DNA of 64,000 nucleotides from Oryzias latipes (lineage: Eukaryota > Chordata > Actinopteri > Beloniformes > Adrianichthyidae): NCBI RefSeq assembly GCF_002234675.1, contig NC_019876.2:21751161-21815160 (forward strand). Reading direction: 5' to 3'. The notes under the pieces are model-generated. The model was not told where the DNA came from. It searched no databases and was given only the letters and a program-made list of their open reading frames with translations. Positions 57,405-64,000 of this stretch are shown here, in pieces; position 1 is the stretch's first letter, and each line of letters begins with the position of its first letter. Made by a program: the position numbers and the translations under genes.

Positions 57405-58270
57405 CAAAGCTGTGGTGACCCCACCCACGACCCTTTAAGATAGGGGAGGGGCTTAGGGAAGCCCCGGCTGTACTACCCTGTGGGTAAAGCTTTTCAGCTG
57501 AGCACTGCTCAGACAAGCAAAGCCAGGTGCAGGTTTGTGGCAGTTGGATGAGTCCACAATCACCTGACTGTGTCAACACCGTGCCGTTGTGAGAGGTTCA
57601 TCAGACTGAGGAGCAGACACGCTGCCACGATGACCGCGGCGTCTCCAGAGACTGCCAGGTGAAAGCTCACTGAGATGCTGCTGATTGTTCCAGCTTCATG
57701 GGATCAAACCATCAGCTGAGGTCTGACAGCGGGAGAGGCTGTGTGCAACCTTCACAGCTCACACACGAGCACCGCACAGTAATTCTACATGATAATGTGG
57801 CGTTAGCACACAGGTGTTTATGAAGTATCCATAAGAAAATCCTGAGCCCAAAGGACGAAATTTATGAACCCATGAAGGGTTATTCCAGGAAAAAATCCAA
57901 ATCTGGAAGAAATATTTGGAACCTCTAAAGAAAAGTTTTACCTTTAGAAGAAGAAACTCTGCCTCTAGAACTCCAAAGAAGCAACGTCTGAACTTAGAAG
58001 AAACTCTTGACTATTAAAGAAACCCCTGACCCCAAAATTCTAAATCAGAGGAAGAAACTCTTGAACCCTCGAAGGACGCACATCTTCTGTGTTTCTATCA
58101 GGAGCAGCCTGGACATTTATTGTAGGAGAGAAGCAGCCAATGAAAAGTTTGAGGAGATGTTTGTGCATATTTATTTTAGACTTTAATGAATGTTTCAGAG
58201 CTGAGCTGTCATCTGTCCCCAGGTTCAGATAAACCAGGTGATGGACCAGAAACAGAGGAGCATAAAAGTT
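57405..58270 (+). other. Probable usp12 3' UTR
   Basis: The sequence after the usp12 stop has no competing gene. The first clear AATAAA signals I see are at 58755-58760 and 60656-60661, so the UTR may include the two MITEs below. The true poly(A) site is not determined. Confidence 0.45.
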
Positions 58271-58483
58271 TTAACCCTTGTGCTATCCTATGGGGTCCAG
58301 ATGACCCCACCCTTACATTGACGTGTTATCCCTACAATGACAAAGTGGAGAGGATTTCTTGTAATCAATTGGACACCAGTGAAGATCACAAATCATTGAA
58401 GAAAAAAAGTTCAGAGCACTGTCTAGTGGGTCTAGATGACCCAACTCCCAATGTTAAAGTGGCTAGGATAGCACAAGGGTTAA
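58271..58483. mobile_element. piggyBac-like MITE copy 5, intact ends
   Basis: TTAACCCTTGTGCTATCCTA at the left and GGATAGCACAAGGGTTAA at the right form exact inverse ends. It may be part of the usp12 3' UTR. Confidence 0.8.
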
Positions 58484-58802
58484 CCTCCTGGGGATTCATC
58501 ATTCTGAAACCAGGAAGTTTGGAAAATAATAAGTATTTGTATTCACTCTGTTTAAGTCTTCCTCATTAAAAAAAAAAAAAAACGCCAGACTAATGTTCGG
58601 AAGTTTTCCTTCCAGCTGATAAAAATTCCCCACAGACCGAGCGAGCATGCGTTTTCCACCTCAACACTCACAGTTCAACAGTGAGGATCAGGTTTTGCAG
58701 ATTTTTATAACTTCTATTTCCCTATTGTCATGAACGTCACACAAACGTAATTTTAATAAAAATGTATTTGATTGGGAAATAGATGTGAAAGGCTTTTTTT
58801 GG

Positions 58803-59014
58803 TTAACCCTTGTGCTATCTTAGATGACCCCACCCTTACATTGACGTGTTCTTCCTACCATGACAAAGGTGGATAAAGATGGAAAGATTTCATGTAATCC
58901 ATGGACACCAGTGAGGATCACAAATCATTGAAGAAAAAAGGTTCAGCGCACTGTCTAGTGGGTCTAGATGACCCAACTCCCAATGTTAAAGTGCCTAGGA
59001 TAGCACAAGAGTTT
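58803..59014. mobile_element. piggyBac-like MITE copy 6
   Basis: TTAACCCTTGTGCTATCTTA starts it. The right end gatagcacaagagttt has lost the TTAA. It is in the same orientation as copy 5, about 320 bp away. Confidence 0.78.
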
Positions 59015-61185
59015 CTCTGATCCACCAGGTTAAGTCCCGGTCAAAAGGTTCAGTTGGGAAAGTGTGAGGCTGCTGGCATGAATACTCTGGGACACTTTGG
59101 CTCAGAAGTGGATCATTCTGCTGATGTTCCCAGTTCTTTTGGTTTATGCTGCAGAGTCAGTCGGCACCTACACATTTGTTCTGTGCAACCTGCTGCAGAG
59201 CCCCCCCCCCCCCCCCCCATGCTGAAGAGCAGCAACGCTTAGAAGTGATATAACAAGAAAGTTAGATTTTTATTTTTACAATAATCACCTGTGAAAAAGT
59301 GATATCAAGGTCACACCTTCAAAACAGGTGAACCCAAATCTGTTGATAAAAATCTGCTGAATCATCATTTTCAACATCTGTGGTACAAACACGCTGTACA
59401 CTTACAGAGTTCATGCTGGAGGGGTGCGAGCATTCAGTTACAGAGGCCCCCCAGCCTCACAGAGTCTGGTTTCTGCCAACATGGAGGAGAATGAGTCTGA
59501 AGACACGTCCAGCATCACATCACACACAAAAACAGGAAGTTCAGGTCCTCCATCCTTCATCGCCATCATCATCAGAAAGTTATTATTGTAAATGAGACTT
59601 CCTAACACGGCAGTCAGGAAGTCAGAAACCTGTGTGCTTGGTCCAATTCCACAAGCTTCCCCCCTGTAACGTTACCCTGACAGCACTTATCTGGCTGATG
59701 CGGGTCAGATAATAATAAAAAGTAAAACCTGCATCGTTTTCTAGGACATAGTTTCTGCAGAGCAGCAGGATTTTATTTGAAATTTGCCTGAGATGTCTGT
59801 TAGCGTGGAGCAACTCCACCCCTTTCCCCCTCCCAGTTGCTGAGAGCTCGGAGCATGGAGCTTGTGACCTGCTTAATATATTTTCTACTTCGCAAATAAG
59901 CTCTTTTTCCAACATCTGCTCCTGATTCACAATGATTGAAATAAAGAATTACTCAGAAATGCAATCTGAAGCTTAATTTTCTTTCCATTTGTCCTCCATC
60001 GATTCTTCTCTATCAGGCTGATCAAAAAAGCAAAAAAAGCCTTCAGCTGGTCTAAAAAGATGCAGCCAGAGTTTGAAGGAAAAATGCAAGGGATGTGCTC
60101 AAATATAAAGACTCATCTGTGACAAGGTGGAGGTAATATAATGGTATGGGCTTCTTCAGTAACATTCGCTGATGATGTTATATGATGGCAGAAAAGTTCC
60201 AGAAACTTCAATCAAACGCAATGGAACCTGAAAAAAGCAAAACAAAATCTTCATGTTTCTCAAGTTACAGATGTCAGCCCGCCAGAGCACGCCAAACGAC
60301 GTTTGGAGGAGGGGGTGCTGACGTCACAACGTTTTACAAGAGCTTTGGCAGAGCAGATCTATTTGATGACTTTGACCGATCAAACACCTTTTCACCAGAT
60401 AAGATACAGCCTTGATTTAAAGCTGGCTTGAAAGTCTCTGATTTTCATCTTTTGATGTCAAACTCAAATGTATTCTGTCAGCAGAACCAGCCTCTGTCCC
60501 AGTCTTTTAGAGGGGGGGGGGGGGTATACTGGCTTCAATCAAAAGCTTAAGTACATTTTAATAAATGTGTAAAACGTTCTTCTTGTTGGAAGTCACTTGG
60601 TTTTTGCTTTTGCCTGGTTACCTGTTGAAAATTGCTGTTTTTGACCCTTATAGCAAATAAATCTTCCTCCTCATCATCATCATGGATGTGCACATTTGCT
60701 TAGTTGACTGCTAGAGCAGAAGGACACAAACAGTGTTCAGCTTTCTTCTCTTCCCTTTCTGTGACCCAGATCCTCGATACGTTTAAGCCAGTTTGAGTTC
60801 TGGTTAGCTCGGACTAAAGCAGCGGGAGAATCCTGGACACTCTGACCGGCTGTGGTGCTGAAGGTCCACAGTGCTCCTCATCCTGCTGTGATGAAGAGGA
60901 AGTCTCATTTCTGCAGGCCAACGTGCTGAATTTACAGGATCATGATGGCGGTCTCTGATGATGAGGATGAGGACCCTCAGCTTCATCACTGATGATTTTC
61001 ACTGGAGCGGTAAACATCACTGTCCTGCGTTCCTTTGCTTCACCTTAGTGCCTTAGTGAGCTGCCAAAGACGTGGGAGCATCCAGCTCCTGCCACCTGAA
61101 GCTGGGAATTCAGGCCTCTCCTAGTGTGAATGCATACTATGGAGCACACCCGTCTTCCTGGAGCCCCCACTCTGCCCCACCCACA
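59015..61185. other. Flanking sequence, partial repeats, no gene seen
   Basis: Part of an AAAGACCCACTCCAAT-family MITE lies at about 59725-59998 (gttgctgagagctcggag, tgtcctccatcgattcttct). A poly-G run is at 60511-60525. The remaining short frames have no motifs. Confidence 0.45.
59199..59219. repeat. Poly-C tract
   Basis: A run of about 20 cytosines. Confidence 0.9.
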
Positions 61186-61508
61186 TCACACCACAGTCTC
61201 AGAGCCAGAGCCTTTCCCTGTGAAGAAGTCCCAGAAGTTTGCTGCAGGAGCTGGCTTGCTCTCCCCCTGGGGGGTCTGTCTGACCCAAACGCTGCTCTCA
61301 GATGAGCTGCTCAGGCTGGAGCAGCTCCCCCTGCCACCACCCAGGTTGAAAGATCCCAGCACGCCCCGCCGGTCCTGGGAGTCACTGTCCTGACTATGGA
61401 GCCTAGAGAAGGAGGCAGAGGAGGGGGAGGACGGCGACAGGCTCAGCAGGTTGTGGTGAGAGTGGAACTGACGCATGTGGCGGATGGATTTTCCAGGAGG
61501 AACTTCAC
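61186..61508 (-). CDS. Probable terminal coding exon of an unidentified gene
   Basis: A minus-strand exon is suggested by a strong acceptor at 61508 (pyrimidine tract ending ccccacag) followed by 106 codons and a stop at 61186. The sequence starts EVPPGKSIRHMRQFHSHHNL, continues serine-rich, and ends FWDFFTGKGSGSETVV. The last four residues, ETVV, fit a class I PDZ-binding C-terminus. Biased third positions and the clean splice site favour a real exon, but I found no upstream exons between 61509 and 64000 and cannot name the gene. It may be a last exon whose gene continues past the right edge. Confidence 0.5.
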
Positions 61509-61619
61509 CTGTGGGGTAAGGAAAAGAAACGGAGGGAGGGGGGTTCAAATGTGCAGTTTGACACCCACTAAAATATATTTTTGTAGACCCCTGATCAATA
61601 TCTTTAAATGAATTAGGGA

Positions 61620-61925
61620 AATTGCATTGAATTTGCATGTTGCACGGCTAGATATTAACAAGGTTCTAAGTGCACAGGGATCACCACAGCAAATCAGCTT
61701 ACGCAGATTCACGCATTTGGAAGAGTTTTTACGCCGGATGCCCTTCCTGACACGACCCTGTATTTTATGCAGGCTGGGGACTCGTACAGTGGGACCCAGT
61801 CTTGGGGTCTTGCTCAAGGAGCCACACTGGATGAAGCTCTTGTCAACCCCTGGGAATTTTCACCCTGATTTCCCACGCAGCAGTCCTGCACGCAGCCAAC
61901 TGAGATGAACTTAGCCATCCAGCCG
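61620..61925. repeat. Common teleost repeat (cggatgcccttcctgac type)
   Basis: The sequence gccggatgcccttcctgaca is a hallmark of a fish interspersed repeat. Degraded copy. Confidence 0.65.
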
Positions 61926-62034
61926 CTTGCCAAGGTTCAAAGTAGAGCTTCAAAATGTAAAAATAAGAAATGAGAACAGGGGGCCAAACGTTTCAGCAGA
62001 CAATTTAAATAAAACAATTGAACTGAAATGGGAT

Positions 62035-62725
62035 GATCAAAAGTTTAGGACCATTCCACAAAATAATCCTGATAAACAAAACAGAAGTTGAAGGGTTCAA
62101 ACAAAAGTAACAAGTAGCTCAACCATTCTTGTTGGATTTGCTGTGGGTGTTTCTAAAAGGTTTTAGGGAAGGTTGTGCCAAAAAGTGAAGGTGGCTTCAT
62201 GAAGCACATCCACTGTCTGGAACTGATGTCCATTTGTGTAAATTTCCCACACCATCCATCCCCAAATGTTCTCAGTTGGATTTAGATCAGGAGAACATGC
62301 AGCATGGTCCAAAAAGAGTGAGATTATTATCCTGGAAAAAGCCCTTTGTCAGGTGGGTCATGTGAACTGCAGCACAGAAAACTCAGTCATCACCACAGAG
62401 ACGAGCGTTCAGTCATGAGGGATGCTTCCTGCAATATCTCCACATAGACCGGTGTGGTTTGACGACCCAGCACAGCCCGAAGCTTCATTAATCCATTGAA
62501 GGAAAAGTCACTGTGTCATATAGAAAACATTTCAGGTGGGATCTCTTTGTCATGCTAGTAATGTTGGAAGCCATGGAAGCCATCATTCAAAGAAATTTAG
62601 CTTTTTGCCTTTGCCATTTAGAGACCTTTACAGCACGATTACTTATTAGAGTTGCAATTTGCAGTTGAATGCAAATATTGGTAAAAATTCTGGCTTTTAA
62701 AGGCTGCGGTCTTCAACTTTTGATC
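62035..62725. mobile_element. Degenerate Tc1-like element
   Basis: The ends gatcaaaagtttaggacc and cttcaacttttgatca are inverse-like. The interior block catggtccaaaaagagtgag plus attattatcctgg resembles a Tc1 transposase region read antisense. Frames are broken. Confidence 0.6.
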
Positions 62726-63220
62726 AGCTTATGAACAGTCCTTCACTCGTGAATTGCTGTTTTCAAAAAATTGGCAATTCAAAATATTTGTTCTCTTCCG
62801 TCTCTTCTGTTTGCATTTTGAAGTTTTACATAGAAACCTTATTAAGGTCCAGCTGCCAGAAATGCAAATTCTTGCATTTTCTAAACTGGTCTTAAGATTT
62901 TGATCAGGAAAGTAGATCTCAGAGATAAACGAATAGACATGAGGAAAAGGTGACTGTGATTTGATCTCCGATCGGTTCATGACAGTTCCATCTGCTGCCA
63001 CTAGATGGTGCAGTGGCCTCATTAATTATTAGTTGAAAAATCAGGATGATGGAGGAACCTCCGCTTTAATTCAGGTGTTTTCGTTTTGCAGGAGAAATCT
63101 GGACTTCACTGAAGTTGTCCAGCATCAAGAAGACAAAGCATGTGATCCACTGGGATCCAGAGCGTTCTTATCTGCTACATTTCGGAGCATCTTTGCATTC
63201 TTAAAAAAAGCACTTTAGAA
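62726..63220. other. Intergenic sequence, nothing recognised
   Basis: No supported frame or repeat. Confidence 0.5.
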
Positions 63221-64000
63221 CAGCGGTCCCAAACCCCTGAGCTGGGGACCGGTAACAGTCCATGGGCCACTTGGTGCCGGGTCGCAGACAGGGGGAAAAA
63301 ATCATACGCTAACTATTTTTGTTTTATTTATTTATTTATTTGTTCTGATACTGACTGATGTTCTGTTTTGGAAAAACGACCAGATTCTGTTCACCACATC
63401 TGTCTGTCTTGACGCGTCACATGACTTTAAGCAGCTGCTTCTACCACAAAGTTGTTAGCTTAAAGCTCAAAGGCTAATGAAAAACAAGCAATAAAACATT
63501 TTTGGAAGGTTTCCTTGGAATGAAAGAGTCAGTGAGGAAACCGAAGAGGAGCCTTTTACTTCAAAGGAACATTAAGCTGCTGTTTACAGACAAAACAAGG
63601 AGTTTACCTCCAAATATGGATTTTTTGAGACAGATGTTCTCATGTATCAGAAGCTGCTCTGCATATATATGCAATGACTGACTTTCAAATGTTTCACACA
63701 TGCAGATAATGAAGTTGATGGATTCGCGTTAATTATTATATTTAGAAAATACCAGTTTTACGACGGATGTGTCATTTTATTTTGCTTTATTTATCCGTCA
63801 CACCTTCCATGTGGCAGAGGTTAGGGTCCAGGTGTTTGTTAGCATCCACCTCGAGGTTAAAGGAAAAATATTCATCACGAAGTTTAAACCAGCCACAAAC
63901 CTTTTACAGAAAATGAAGATTCAATCATATAAAGCAAGGAAGAATTATAGGCAGGGATCTGGTAGGAATCAGGATTTATGTAAAAACAAAAGATGATAAA
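63221..64000. mobile_element. hAT-type element, cut by the right edge of the window
   Basis: It starts CAGCGGTCCCAAACCCCTGA, a typical hAT terminus in fish. The interior matches 31010-31860 (caccacatctgtctgtctt, tttttgagacagatgttctc). The other end is outside the window. Confidence 0.75.

Noticed and set aside
1..64000. CRISPR arrays, operons, tRNA and rRNA genes
   Set aside because: The DNA is vertebrate nuclear sequence. No regular spacer array, rRNA block or convincing tRNA cloverleaf was found by eye.

Overview
The window is vertebrate nuclear DNA from a teleost fish. The evidence is multi-exon genes with GT-AG introns, fish-type versions of three vertebrate proteins, and a dense mix of teleost interspersed repeats (Tc1-like, hAT, Harbinger-like and piggyBac-like elements, RTE and L2/Rex-like LINEs). 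A percomorph, possibly a medaka-like fish, fits the repeats, but the species cannot be fixed by reading alone.

Layout. (1) 76-14693, minus strand: a photoreceptor membrane guanylyl cyclase of the GUCY2F type. Sixteen coding exons are present, from the signal peptide through the extracellular domain and membrane helix into the kinase-homology domain. The cyclase domain lies beyond the left edge. Intron 10 carries an RTE-type LINE with a 17-bp target duplication. (2) 14694-19672: intergenic DNA, including a TIR transposon 138 bp upstream of the cyclase start codon. (3) 19673-30257, minus: rasl11a, a small Ras-like GTPase in eight coding exons, with introns full of nested transposons and a long minisatellite. 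(4) 30258-37837: repeat-rich intergenic DNA, including a LINE split by a 1.1-kb TIR element. (5) 37838-39586, minus: an intact intronless 582-codon ORF that I do not recognise. It has a coiled coil, basic clusters, acidic repeats and a duplicated SLWRxFKKALTP motif, and is the best candidate for something undescribed. (6) 42275-57404, plus: usp12, a complete ten-exon deubiquitinase gene with a long polyglycine insertion. (7) 57405-64000: usp12 3' flank, repeats, one probable terminal exon of an unidentified gene at 61186-61508 (minus), and the start of a hAT-type element.

The genes are not an operon and have separate roles: cGMP synthesis in photoreceptors, nucleolar/Ras-like signalling, and deubiquitination. 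The pairing of rasl11a with usp12 matches the mammalian RASL11A-USP12 neighbourhood, which parallels RASL11B-USP46, so it probably reflects old vertebrate synteny. Exon boundaries were derived by hand from splice signals, reading-frame continuity and remembered family sequences; no alignment program was run.
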